A stretch of 64,000 bases of DNA from Acidimicrobiia bacterium. GTDB taxonomy: Bacteria > Actinomycetota > Acidimicrobiia > Acidimicrobiales > MedAcidi-G1. The DNA lies in assembly GCA_012959995.1 (NCBI GenBank), contig DUCC01000002.1, forward strand, positions 109,377 to 173,376, in the 5' to 3' direction. Positions within the stretch are counted from its first letter, which is position 1. Each line of letters begins with the position of its first letter. Both the position numbers and the translations under genes were made by a program. Under the pieces are notes generated by a model. That model saw only the letters and a program-made list of their open reading frames with translations, was not told the DNA's origin and did no database searches. This document shows, one piece after another, positions 26,147 through 35,205 of the stretch.

Positions 26147-27657
26147 TGCGCTACCACTTCTCCGGTCATGGCGGCTCCCACTTGGTGGCGTTGTGCCGTT
26201 TCGGGGTTGAATTCGCCCACAATCTGACCATCGTGGATAACCAGAAGTCGATCAGAGAGGGTAAAGAGTTCGTCGAGGTCTTCAGAAACCAGTAAGACAG
26301 CCACTCCGGCGTCTCGTTCGGCGATTAACAAATCTTGAATAGCTTTTACGCCTTTGACGTCAAGACCTCGTGTGGGTTGGGCCGCCACCAAGACTTTAGG
26401 GCCGCCACTAAGTTCTCTCCCCACTAAGAGTCTTTGCAGGTTTCCTCCTGATAAGCCGGCGATGGGTTCGTGCATCGGGCCGGTCTTTACACCAAAACGT
26501 TCAACGATGTCTTGGCAGTGACTGTCGGCCTGGTCGTTGTCCAGAAATGGGCCTCTGCGGAGGTTGCGGTAGTTGCGCAGTATGGCGTTTTCGGTCACCG
26601 TGAGGCGCGGAGCCAGCCCGACGCCCAAACGATCTTCGGGTACGTACCCCAATCCGGCTTTAAAGCGGACGGCCGGAGGTGTTGCGGTGACCTCTTGCCC
26701 GGCAATGCTTACCGAACCTGCGGTGGCGGGGCGCAACCCGGCAATGACTTGCGCCATTTCGCGTTGGCCATTGCCCGAGACCCCGGCGATGCCCACAATT
26801 TCTCCGCTGTGCACTTGCAGGCTGAGGCCATGTAAAACGGGCAGGCTGCGGTCGCTTTGCGCTTCGAGGTTTTTTACTTCCAACAGGACTTCACCTGCTT
26901 GGCGGGCCGGGGGGCGCTCACTAATGACTGGGGAGGACCCCACCATGAGACCGGCTAATTCGTGGGCGTTGGTGTCTGCTACTTGAAGCGAAGCGGCCAC
27001 CGTTTTTCCTCCACGTAACACGGTCGCTTCATCACAGAATCCGGTTACTTCATGCAGTTTGTGGCTAATAAAAATTACTGATCGCCCATCGTCGGCCATG
27101 GTGCGGAGCACCCGACCCAACTCGTCCGCTTCAGAAGGGGTGAGCACTGCGGTGGGTTCATCTAAAATGAGAATGCGTGCGTTGCGCCACAAGGCTTTGA
27201 GTATTTCAACGCGTTGACGCTCCCCCATTGAGAGTTGCCAAATGGGTCGGCTAGGGTCGGTCGCTAAGCCAAAGCGTTCGGCCAACTCGCCTACTTCTTT
27301 TTCTACTGCGGTGCGGCGTACCACCCGGTCTGAAGCACCCAGCACCACATTTTCCGCCACCGTGAACGACGGCACTAAGCGAAATTCTTGATGGACCATG
27401 CCGATGCCGGCGTTTAAAGCGTCGGACGGAGAGCGAAAATGATGGGCTTCTCCGTCGATAAGTACCTGGCCTTCGTCGGGTCGGTAAACCCCTGACAAAA
27501 CGTTCATGAGCGTTGATTTGCCGGCACCATTTTCTCCGAGGACGGCATGTATGGACCCAGTTTTTATTTGAAGCGATGCACCTGCGTTGGCGATTACACC
27601 AGGAAAACGTTTCCAGATATTCACCAGGTCAACGGCGGCGGTAGATGCGGGGGTCAT
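26143..27657 (-). CDS. BMP-type nucleoside ABC importer, twin ATP-binding protein
   Basis: 504 residues carrying two ATPase cassettes. The first has Walker A GENGAGKST, an LSMGERQRVEI signature and ILDEPTAVLTPSEADEL; the second has GVSGNGQRE in place of a canonical Walker A, and LSGGNLQR. This asymmetric arrangement is the usual one of simple-sugar/nucleoside importers (RbsA/YufO type). The stop overlaps permease 1 by four bases. Start ATG at 27657, with weak ribosome site. Confidence 0.9.
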   Translation of the reverse strand: MTPASTAAVDLVNIWKRFPGVIANAGASLQIKTGSIHAVLGENGAGKSTLMNVLSGVYRPDEGQVLIDGEAHHFRSPSDALNAGIGMVHQEFRLVPSFTVAENVVLGASDRVVRRTAVEKEVGELAERFGLATDPSRPIWQLSMGERQRVEILKALWRNARILILDEPTAVLTPSEADELGRVLRTMADDGRSVIFISHKLHEVTGFCDEATVLRGGKTVAASLQVADTNAHELAGLMVGSSPVISERPPARQAGEVLLEVKNLEAQSDRSLPVLHGLSLQVHSGEIVGIAGVSGNGQREMAQVIAGLRPATAGSVSIAGQEVTATPPAVRFKAGLGYVPEDRLGVGLAPRLTVTENAILRNYRNLRRGPFLDNDQADSHCQDIVERFGVKTGPMHEPIAGLSGGNLQRLLVGRELSGGPKVLVAAQPTRGLDVKGVKAIQDLLIAERDAGVAVLLVSEDLDELFTLSDRLLVIHDGQIVGEFNPETAQRHQVGAAMTGEVVAQ

Positions 27658-27742
27658 AAAGAGGGTTGTTTCTTATTAAACGCGGTGACGGCGCCAACGA
27701 ATCTTTTCGCGGGCGCCGCCTACCGAGTCAATGAGTAACTAA

Positions 27743-28825
27743 TCAGCCGGTTGAACCGATTACGCCTTCAACGAATGCACCCATACCGAGCATGGAGCCG
27801 TCGTCCATGGTTTCGCCAGCGGCCACCATAACGCTGCTGTCTTGGGCAGTGATTGGGCCAGCAAAGACATGGAGTTCTCCGTCAATGATGGCTTGTCTCG
27901 CGTCGGCTACTTCTGCAACTACATCGCCGGGAACGTCCGAAGCGATAGGAGCGAGATCAACTACGCCGTCAGCCATAGAGCCCCAGTAGGAGCCACCGGT
28001 GTAGGTGCCTTCTTTGGCCTGGTTGATGATGTCGATGTAACGCGGGCCCCAGTTCCAGACCGGTGCGGTCAGGTAGGCGGTGGGCGCAAAAGCGCTCATG
28101 TCTGAGTTGTAAGAAACCCAACGTGCGCCTGCTGCTTCGGCTTTTTCGCCTGCTGCGGGGGAGTCCTGATGCATGGCGATTACGTCGGCGCCCTTATCTA
28201 AGAGGGCTTGAGCAGAGTCGCCTTCTACGGCAGGGTCAAACCAGGTGCTGGTCCAAACAACCTCGACCTGTACGTCGGGGTTGGTGGCTTGTGCGCCCAA
28301 GGTGAAGGCGTTGATGCCGCGGATTACTTCAGGAATGGGGAAGGCGGCGACGTAACCAAGCAAGTTGCTTTCGGTCATTGCGCCGGCCACCATGCCGGAG
28401 AGATAACGAGGTTCGTACATGCGTCCGAACGAGTTACCGAAGTTTGTGTCGTTGTTTTTGTAGCCCGAAACGTGGTCAAAGACGACGTCGGGGTATTCGT
28501 CGGCCAGAGCGAGCATGTCGTCCATGTAACCAAAGGAGGTACCAACGATGACGTTGTAGCCCTGGTCGATGAAGTCACGCGCATGGTTGCCGAAGTCGGC
28601 GGTGCCTTCTGGTACAGATTCCACAAAAGCGGTTTCTATGCCGGTGGCTTCAGCGGCCGCTACCCGACCTTGGTCGTGGGCCCATGTCCATCCGGCATCA
28701 CCGGGGGGGCCTACGTAAATAAAAGCTGCTTTAACTTCATTGTCGCTGTCATCGGACCCGCAGGCGGAAGCAATGGCTCCAAAAGCGAGAACAATAGCCA
28801 GCAAACTAAACAGACGACGTCGCAT
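27743..28825 (-). CDS. BMP-family ABC transporter substrate-binding lipoprotein
   Basis: 360 residues. The signal peptide ends in the lipobox ASAC (Cys22), so it is a lipoprotein exposed outside the membrane. The PnrA/BMP domain follows (AAFIYVGPPGDAGWTWAHDQG; GTSFGYMDDMLALADEYPDV). BMP proteins bind purine nucleosides in known cases; the adjacent purine-type enzymes fit a purine-derived ligand. A strong AGAGGAG site precedes the ATG. It is the first gene of the importer operon. Confidence 0.92.
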   Translation of the reverse strand: MRRRLFSLLAIVLAFGAIASACGSDDSDNEVKAAFIYVGPPGDAGWTWAHDQGRVAAAEATGIETAFVESVPEGTADFGNHARDFIDQGYNVIVGTSFGYMDDMLALADEYPDVVFDHVSGYKNNDTNFGNSFGRMYEPRYLSGMVAGAMTESNLLGYVAAFPIPEVIRGINAFTLGAQATNPDVQVEVVWTSTWFDPAVEGDSAQALLDKGADVIAMHQDSPAAGEKAEAAGARWVSYNSDMSAFAPTAYLTAPVWNWGPRYIDIINQAKEGTYTGGSYWGSMADGVVDLAPIASDVPGDVVAEVADARQAIIDGELHVFAGPITAQDSSVMVAAGETMDDGSMLGMGAFVEGVIGSTG

Positions 28826-29009
28826 TATTTTCTCCTCTACACGCCAACCAGGTGGGGGTTTTCGTTCCCCCGACGGCCCATGTTGACCAAGAGTTATCTT
28901 GCCACATTTCGCGGTGCCGCGCGTTACTTTGCGGACTTTTGACCCATTTTACATTCTGCACGGGAAGCATTTACCGGGCAAGCTTCTTGTTTGTGCTTGA
29001 ACTGGCCCT

Positions 29010-29240
29010 TTAGTTCATCTCGAGTTGGAGCGAAACTCGGGTCGCTCCGTTGTTTACTGCTGCTTGCAACATGGCCTCAATAGCTGGCAGCACGGTCGCT
29101 TGGTCGCCGGTTATGGCGGTACCAAAAGGGCCGACTTCTACGGTTAGCCCGGTTGCTTCGATGGCCTCGATGGCCTCTTGTACGTGGGGGCCCGGGTCGC
29201 CATCTACGAACGGTTCAATGGTGAACTCTGCGGTGATCAT
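29010..29240 (-). CDS. Thiamine-binding (YkoF/MTH1187-like) protein
   Basis: 76 residues of the small ferredoxin-like fold. MITAEFTIEPF opens the protein and VQEAIEAIEATGLTVEVGPFGTAI with VLPAIEAMLQAAVNNG follow the MTH1187/YkoF-type alternation of two beta-alpha-beta units. Members bind thiamine or related compounds. Its role inside a purine-type cluster is unclear. It is located 47 bases downstream of the 8-oxoguanine-deaminase-like gene and on the same strand, so co-transcription is likely. Confidence 0.7.
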   Translation of the reverse strand: MITAEFTIEPFVDGDPGPHVQEAIEAIEATGLTVEVGPFGTAITGDQATVLPAIEAMLQAAVNNGATRVSLQLEMN

Positions 29241-29287
29241 GAACCCATCATGGCCTAAAGAAAACCAAAGGTCTACTTTTCTTTGCC

Positions 29288-30580
29288 TTAGTCCCAGAGT
29301 TCTTGTGCACGGGAAGCCAGGTTTCGGTGGGCGGAAGCTAAGTCGAAACCTAAAACCTCTCCGTCGGTGACCACCGGTTTGCCGCCTACCAGCACGTGGC
29401 GGGCTCGACGATCGGGGCCCATCACTAAGCCGGCCAAGGCGTCGGCCATGTCGCCGAGGTCGTTGCCGGGCCAAATGGCCAGGTCGGCTTGTTGACCTAG
29501 CGCCAGTTGGCCCACGTTTTCTAAGCCCAGGCATTGCGCCCCTCCGTGGGTAGCGAGGTCTATTACTTGGTCGGGCATTAGGGCGTCGGGGCGAAGTTCT
29601 CGCAAGCGGGCGGTGTAGAGCGCTTGGCGTAATTCGGGGAACAAGCCGCCTACTTCATTAGAGGCCACTCCGTCTACGCCGAGGCCTACCGGGCAGCCGG
29701 CGGCCAACAGGTCGGTAACCCGGCACATGCCGGCTGCTAGCCGAGCGTTAGACGACGGGCAGTGGGCGATGCCGGTGCCGGCCGCTCCGAGGCGTTGCAT
29801 TTCTGAATCGTCAATGTGTATGCCGTGGGCTAACCAAACGTCGTTGTCTACCCATCCCCATTGGTCCAGCATTTCTACTGGGCGCATGCCGAAGCGATCT
29901 AAGCAGTGTTGTTGTTCTTCGGCGGTTTCGCACAGGTGGGTGTGGAGACGCAAACCGAGGCGGCGGGCTAGTTCTGCTGATTCGACCATAAGTTCGGTGG
30001 TTACCGAGAAGGGGCTGCAGGGGGCGACGACTACGTGAACCATGTCGCCGTCGTGATGGCGGGCCGCTACTGCTTCGGTGGAAGCCAAGATGGCGTCTCG
30101 GTCTTCGACCACCCGGTCTGGGGGGAGCCCTCCTTGGCTTTCGCCGAGGTCCATTGATCCTCGCGAGAGAAAAAGCCGGATACCGGTTTGTTTTGCCGCA
30201 TCTACGATGGCATCAAAAACACTGTCGTCTCCACCGGGCACCAGGTAGTGGTGGTCGGCGGCGGTAGTGCAGCCGGTGGCGGCCAGCTCGCCGAGACCTA
30301 CTAAGGCGGCGGCGTGTACGTCTTCGATGCTTAACCGGTTCCACACCGGGTAGAGCTCTACTAACCAGTCGAAAAGGTTGCAGCCGGTGGCTCGGCCGCG
30401 GGTCATCCATTGATACAGGTGGTGGTGGGTGTTGACTAAGCCAGCAGTAACGATGTCACCTTCGCAGCGCAGTGTCTGGTCGTCGGGTTGGGCTTCGACG
30501 GTGCCGAGGGCCACGATGACCCCGTTTTCTATGGCGATGTCTCCGGGGTAGCGGGCCCCACGAATAACCAGCCGGGCCAT
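29288..30580 (-). CDS. Amidohydrolase, 8-oxoguanine deaminase-like
   Basis: 430 residues of the amidohydrolase superfamily. Metal-binding HxH occurs at about 52-54 (NTHHHLYQWMTRG), further ligands in HTHLCETAEEQ, AHGIHIDD and GVDGVASNEVG. The NLFDWLVELYPVWNR segment after the HxH motif is typical of the 8-oxoguanine deaminase/ATZ-TRZ branch, which turns 8-oxoguanine to urate, although isocytosine or triazine substrates are also known. The ATG at 30580 overlaps the stop of the LLM gene by one base; the longer upstream frame is a shadow of that gene. Confidence 0.82.
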   Translation of the reverse strand: MARLVIRGARYPGDIAIENGVIVALGTVEAQPDDQTLRCEGDIVTAGLVNTHHHLYQWMTRGRATGCNLFDWLVELYPVWNRLSIEDVHAAALVGLGELAATGCTTAADHHYLVPGGDDSVFDAIVDAAKQTGIRLFLSRGSMDLGESQGGLPPDRVVEDRDAILASTEAVAARHHDGDMVHVVVAPCSPFSVTTELMVESAELARRLGLRLHTHLCETAEEQQHCLDRFGMRPVEMLDQWGWVDNDVWLAHGIHIDDSEMQRLGAAGTGIAHCPSSNARLAAGMCRVTDLLAAGCPVGLGVDGVASNEVGGLFPELRQALYTARLRELRPDALMPDQVIDLATHGGAQCLGLENVGQLALGQQADLAIWPGNDLGDMADALAGLVMGPDRRARHVLVGGKPVVTDGEVLGFDLASAHRNLASRAQELWD

Positions 30581-31581
30581 TAAGGGGTCCAGTCGGCGAA
30601 GGTGTCGATCATCATCTTTACGTCGGGGCCGAGGGGGTACAAGATGGGGCAGGTGCAACCGTCTTGCATATATTGTCCTACTTTTTCTCGTACTTCGTCG
30701 GGGGTGCCGGCGGCGCAAATCATTTGCACGATGTCGTCGGGTACCAGTTTTGAGGCTGCTTCGACTTGTTCGTGGGTGGCGGGCCAGGTCAGCACTTGGC
30801 CGATTTCTTCTAAGAGCGACTCGGGTACCCCGGAGGCTTTCATAATGTGTGGTTGTTGACCCAAGTATTGGGTGACCATAAGGCGAGCCCCGTCGAGGGC
30901 TTCTTTTCGGGTGTCGGCCACTGAACACACCACCAGTTGGGGGCGGTCAATGTCGTCCATGCTGCGGCCAGCCCGGTCGGCGCCAGTTTCTAAAGACTGC
31001 ATGGCTTTTTTGTTGTATTCAGGAGACACCAGATAGTTGAGCACCACCCCGTCGGCAATTTCTCCGGTGAGTTCTAGCATTTTGGGGCCGGTTGCGCCAA
31101 TGTAAATGGGTACATCTTTGGGGCGGCGTTCTTGGTAGACGTAGTCCAGCTCCACCCCGTCGAGGTGTACAAAGTCGCCGTGGAAGGTCACCGTTTCGTC
31201 GGCCAGCAGGGCCCGCACGGTGGTGACCACTTCGCGCATGACTCCTAAGGGGCGTTTGCGTTCGATCCCTACTTTGCTGGCCAGTGGGTCCCACCAGGCG
31301 CCGATACCCAAGATCATGCGGCCGGGGGCCAGGTCGTCGAGGGTAGAAAATGTGGAGGCTAAGCGGGCCGGGTTGCGGGTCCAGCAGTCCACCACGCCGG
31401 AGCCAATTTTGATGGTTTCGGTGCAGGCCCCGAAGGCCGCCATAGGTACTACGGCGTCGCGCACCAGACGCGAGTCGGCTTGCCATACCGCTTCGAAGCC
31501 TTGGGTTTCGGCGTATTGGGCGTATTCAATGGCCTCGGTTATGGGGTGAGCATCTTGGAGGTAAATTGCTAGGCGGGTCAT
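30580..31581 (-). CDS. LLM-class F420-dependent oxidoreductase
   Basis: 333 residues. [38 protein letters not shown] and [17 protein letters not shown] are typical of F420-dependent luciferase-like enzymes. A strong AAGGAG site precedes the ATG. The gene lies between two amidohydrolase genes in a same-strand array, with an overlap to the downstream one, so it probably acts on the same substrate class. Some LLM proteins open pyrimidine rings (RutA type), but there is nothing here to prove that. Confidence 0.85.
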   Translation of the reverse strand: MTRLAIYLQDAHPITEAIEYAQYAETQGFEAVWQADSRLVRDAVVPMAAFGACTETIKIGSGVVDCWTRNPARLASTFSTLDDLAPGRMILGIGAWWDPLASKVGIERKRPLGVMREVVTTVRALLADETVTFHGDFVHLDGVELDYVYQERRPKDVPIYIGATGPKMLELTGEIADGVVLNYLVSPEYNKKAMQSLETGADRAGRSMDDIDRPQLVVCSVADTRKEALDGARLMVTQYLGQQPHIMKASGVPESLLEEIGQVLTWPATHEQVEAASKLVPDDIVQMICAAGTPDEVREKVGQYMQDGCTCPILYPLGPDVKMMIDTFADWTP

Positions 31582-31596
31582 GTTTTTCTCCTTGGG

Positions 31597-32625
31597 TTAC
31601 AGGTCTGCTAATTTTTTGTGCAAGCGGTTTGCTTGTTCGGCGGCTCGGGCTCGTATTTCTCCAGCGTCCACTCGAGTGGCTGCTCCATTTTGCCAAACTA
31701 TTTCGTCGCCTATTTCAACTTCAACGGGGCGCACCCCGGGGGTGTAGGCCAAGTGCCAGGCGTCCATGGGGTCGTAGCTCCAGGTGACTCGGTCGTCGAT
31801 GGCTTCGGGAAACAGGTCCCATCCGGCGGCCAACCATTGCCATGAGGTTTCCGGGGTGGCCGTAACGTCGTCTTCACGATGGCGGGCAAAGGCCAAACGG
31901 AATTCTTCAACCATGTCGGCTCCGATGCCGTCGGTTCCTAAAGCGATGGGGTTAGCAAACCGGGCCGGCCGGGCGTAGCCCACGCTGTTGTTCATGTTGG
32001 ACCGCGGGTTATGCACTACCGTGCCGGCCAAGCCGTGATCGTCTTCGAGGTGCACACCGTGGATGATCATCCATTGGTCGGTGGTTAAGGAACGCAACCG
32101 TTGGGCGGCGTCGTGGTCATCGGTTCCTTCGCCGACATGGATGTGTACGCCTACCTGGTGGCGGAGGGCCAGGTCGGCGGCCGCTTGGAGGGTTTCGTCG
32201 CGGCAGGTGAAAGCGGCGTGCACCCCGACCATGCCTTTTCCGCCTTCGCTGAGGTAGCGGTCGTTTTCGGCTAAGCCACGAGCGGCCCCTTCGCTGCCGT
32301 GGCGGTCGGTTACCCCGTAGGCGCAGTTGACTCGCACCCCAACTTCGGCGCAGGCCTCGGCAATAATCGACAGCGAGCCTTCAATAGCGTGCGGAGATTC
32401 ATGATGGTCGATGATGGCCGTGGTGCCGTTTTCTAACGCTTCGAGGGCCCCCAACTTGGCTGACCAGCGGATAATTTCGGGGTCTAAAGCGAGGTCAAGG
32501 CGCCACCAAACTTGTTCAAGGATTTCCAGAAACTTGGTGGGTGTGTGGGGCGGGGCGGGCATACCGCGGGCTAGGGCCGAGTAAAGATGATGGTGAGCGC
32601 ACACCAAGCCGGGGGTGGTGTTCAT
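31597..32625 (-). CDS. SsnA-like aminohydrolase lacking the N-terminal domain segment
   Basis: 342 residues against about 440 in SsnA. The sequence begins almost directly at the metal-binding HxH (VCAHHHLYSALARG). TAIIDHHESPHAIEGSLS, HIHVGEG, IIHGVHLEDDHGLAG, HNPRSNMNNSVGYA and ALGTDGIGADM follow as in SsnA, so the four metal ligands are intact. The first beta-sandwich strands normally preceding the barrel are missing and the C-terminal part is short. It begins at the base after the stop of the XdhD-like gene, so no room for a longer start exists. Substrate unknown; SsnA partners XdhD in E. coli. Confidence 0.8.
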   Translation of the reverse strand: MNTTPGLVCAHHHLYSALARGMPAPPHTPTKFLEILEQVWWRLDLALDPEIIRWSAKLGALEALENGTTAIIDHHESPHAIEGSLSIIAEACAEVGVRVNCAYGVTDRHGSEGAARGLAENDRYLSEGGKGMVGVHAAFTCRDETLQAAADLALRHQVGVHIHVGEGTDDHDAAQRLRSLTTDQWMIIHGVHLEDDHGLAGTVVHNPRSNMNNSVGYARPARFANPIALGTDGIGADMVEEFRLAFARHREDDVTATPETSWQWLAAGWDLFPEAIDDRVTWSYDPMDAWHLAYTPGVRPVEVEIGDEIVWQNGAATRVDAGEIRARAAEQANRLHKKLADL

Positions 32626-35205
32626 TTAGCGTCCATCCCAGGGGGCCCAGTGGTCGCGTTGGTCGGGGGCGTTTAGGGGTAATTCGTTTCGCCATTGTCC
32701 GTCGTAAGAACGCAGGGCGGCGGCGGCCGCTCCGGCGGTGGGCACTAGGCCGATTTCTCCTACTCCTTTGATGCCGTAGGGCGAGTCGGGTTGGGGACAT
32801 TCCAACAAACGCACATCTACGGTGGGCATAGCGCTGGGGCGTAAAATACCGAGTTTGCGTAACGTGTCGTTGGTGGGCCGGCCGTTTTCGTCTACCGGGA
32901 ACCCTTCGGTGAGGGCGTAGCCCAACCCCATGTGGACGGCGCCTTCAACTTGGCCTTGGCACAGCAGTGGGTTGACCGCTCGGCCTACATCGTGGGCGGC
33001 TACTACGTGTTCTACGTCGCCGGTTTCGGGATCCAAAATAACCATTTGGGCGGCGTACCCAAAGGTGGAATGCAAGATGGGGTTTTCTACTCCGTCTTCG
33101 AGGGCGTTGGTCCAATCCACCCGGTATTCGCCGAGATAATCGATTTCTTCTTGGCAACCGTCAGCCAAAGCCACCCGGCAGGCATCGGCTACCGAGCCGG
33201 CGCCCATCAATGTGCCGCGGCTGCCGGTGGTTTGTCCGTTGCCGAGTTCTCGGGTGGTGTCCACGATGACTTCGATGCGGCTTGATTCGATCTTGAGTTC
33301 TTCGACTGCTACTTGTCGGGCCACCGTGTGAATGCCTTGACCCATTTCGGTCCAGCAGTGACGTACTTCTACTTTTCCATCACTACGAAAGCGCACAACG
33401 GCTCGAGCGATTTCGTTGAATCCGTTGCCCAGGCCGGAGTTTTTTAAGCCCAGACCGAGCCCTACGGGTTTTCCGGCAGCTTGAGCTTGGAAGTAGTCCT
33501 CTTTAACCTCGTCGAGGCACGCTCGGGCTCCCAAACAACCATCGTCCATTATTTGTCCGGGGCCCCAAACCACGCCGGGGCTGATCACGTTGCGGCTGCG
33601 CATTTCCCACCCGCTGATGCCTACTTTTTCGGCCAGGCGATCCATCATGCCTTCCATAGCGAATTGTGCTTGGTTGGCTCCGAACCCTCGGAAGGCGCCG
33701 CATACCGGGTTGTTGGTGCGTACGGCGGTGGCTTCCACATCTATGTTGGGTACTACGTAGGGTCCGCTGGCGTGGCCGGCGGCTCGTTCCAGCACCTTCA
33801 TGCCCACCGAGGCGTAAGGGCCGGAGTCGCCGATCATACGCACCCAAAGGCCGGTGAGTTTTCCGTCGGCGTCGCATCCGGCTCGGTAGGCCATGCGGAT
33901 GGGGTGGCGTTTGGCGTGCATTAAAAATGATTCGTTGCGCGACAACGTGCAGCGCACGGGGGCTTGCAACAGCCAGGCCGCTAAAGCGGTTTGGGCTTGG
34001 TTCGACATGTCTTCTTTGCCGCCGAACGCTCCCCCGTTAGACACCAGCTCCACGGTGACTTTTTCGCGGGGCAAGTTAAGCACTGCCGCGATTTGGTTGC
34101 GGTCATCCCAGACTCCTTGCCCGCCGGACCACACATGCAAATTGCCGTCGTCGGTGGGGGCAGCCATGGTGGATTCAGGTTCTAAGAAGGCGTGTTCGAT
34201 GCGTTGACTTTGAAAGATTTCTTCTATCACGTGGGCCGAAGATGCTAATGCTGTTTCTACGTCTCCGCGGGCGTAGGTGGAATGCGAAAGGGTGTTCCCG
34301 TCGAGACCCCACACTGCATTTTCGTCGGAGGCCAAAGCCAATACGGGGTCGTTAAATACGGGGAGCGGGCGGTAGTCCACCTCGATCAGTTCAGCGGCTT
34401 GACGGGCCAGTTCTCGGGTATCGGCGACTACGAAAGCCAGCACATCGCCGAGGTATGAAGTGCGGCCACCTGCTGGGATAAACACTGGCCAGTCGGTGTG
34501 AATAATGCCGACCTTGAGGTCTCCGGGAACATCGGCGGCCGTGAACACTTGGTGAACTCCGGCTAAGGCTTGGGCTGCGGTGGTGTTGATGGCCAATACG
34601 TCGGCTCGGGCGTGGGCGGCGAGGTGCAAGGCGCCGTGTAAAAGCCCTTCGGGGTAAAGGTCGTCAATGAACGGGCGGTCGCCCAAGGCCAATTCGGCGG
34701 CCTCGTATTTAGCACCGCTGGTTCCTAAGCCTCCTTGAGGCAAAGACACCGGGGTTTCACCGGCGGCCAGGGTTTCTACGGCGTCGAGAATTGAGACGTA
34801 ACCGGTGCAACGGCAAAGGTGTGCACCGAGGTGTCGTTGGGCGTCGCTACGGGTAAGTTCGGCGCCTTTTTTGTCAATCAGGGCTTTGGCCCGCATGACG
34901 ATGCCCGGGGTGCAGAACCCGCATTGCAGGGCTCCATGGGCGGCAAACGCTTCGGCGTAGCGTAGGCGTTCTTCATCGCCTAGGCCTTCTAAAGTGGTGA
35001 CGGTGGCCCCGTCGACTTTTTCTAATGAAGTTTGGCAAGCCACCCGAGCTTTACCGTTTATGAGCACCGTGCAGCAACCGCATTGCCCCGATGGTGAACA
35101 CCCGTCTTTGGGAGAAAGTACCCCAAGTTCGTCGCGTAGCGCTGCTAAAAGGTTGGCGTGTTGCCCGGTGGTGACTGCTTGTCCGTTGAGGTCAAAGTTG
35201 GTCAC
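32626..35205 (-). CDS. XdhD-like fused [2Fe-2S]/molybdenum hydroxylase
   Basis: 859 residues. The N-terminal iron-sulfur part has Cys36, 42 and 44-45 (GCSPSGQCGCC), Cys95/98 (QCGFCTPG) and Cys131/133 (LCRCTGY). After a linker the molybdopterin part follows, with GGAFGGKE (about 390), GAFRGFGANQAQ and the C-terminal GVGEIGLVP containing the expected catalytic Glu. This fused order without an FAD domain is that of XdhD and the selenium-dependent xanthine dehydrogenases. It hydroxylates purine-like heterocycles. The gene sits directly upstream of the SsnA-like gene and overlaps the D-carbamoylase gene by four bases. Confidence 0.87.
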   Translation of the reverse strand: MTNFDLNGQAVTTGQHANLLAALRDELGVLSPKDGCSPSGQCGCCTVLINGKARVACQTSLEKVDGATVTTLEGLGDEERLRYAEAFAAHGALQCGFCTPGIVMRAKALIDKKGAELTRSDAQRHLGAHLCRCTGYVSILDAVETLAAGETPVSLPQGGLGTSGAKYEAAELALGDRPFIDDLYPEGLLHGALHLAAHARADVLAINTTAAQALAGVHQVFTAADVPGDLKVGIIHTDWPVFIPAGGRTSYLGDVLAFVVADTRELARQAAELIEVDYRPLPVFNDPVLALASDENAVWGLDGNTLSHSTYARGDVETALASSAHVIEEIFQSQRIEHAFLEPESTMAAPTDDGNLHVWSGGQGVWDDRNQIAAVLNLPREKVTVELVSNGGAFGGKEDMSNQAQTALAAWLLQAPVRCTLSRNESFLMHAKRHPIRMAYRAGCDADGKLTGLWVRMIGDSGPYASVGMKVLERAAGHASGPYVVPNIDVEATAVRTNNPVCGAFRGFGANQAQFAMEGMMDRLAEKVGISGWEMRSRNVISPGVVWGPGQIMDDGCLGARACLDEVKEDYFQAQAAGKPVGLGLGLKNSGLGNGFNEIARAVVRFRSDGKVEVRHCWTEMGQGIHTVARQVAVEELKIESSRIEVIVDTTRELGNGQTTGSRGTLMGAGSVADACRVALADGCQEEIDYLGEYRVDWTNALEDGVENPILHSTFGYAAQMVILDPETGDVEHVVAAHDVGRAVNPLLCQGQVEGAVHMGLGYALTEGFPVDENGRPTNDTLRKLGILRPSAMPTVDVRLLECPQPDSPYGIKGVGEIGLVPTAGAAAAALRSYDGQWRNELPLNAPDQRDHWAPWDGR

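Noticed and set aside
28960..29005. Hairpin near the end of the thiamine-binding gene considered as a terminator
   Set aside because: The best stem is only five base pairs and has no U-tract.
28826..29009. Possible riboswitch upstream of the BMP lipoprotein
   Set aside because: The leader is short and shows no purine-riboswitch-like conserved core; only the strong SD site is visible.
29288..30928. 546-codon reading of the 8-oxoguanine deaminase-like gene
   Set aside because: The extra N-terminal part is an Arg/Pro/Ser-rich shadow of the LLM gene; the conserved protein begins at 30580.
32626..35205. Selenocysteine (in-frame TGA) in the XdhD-like gene
   Set aside because: The frame is open without any TGA; the similarity is to the selenium-dependent family in domain order only.
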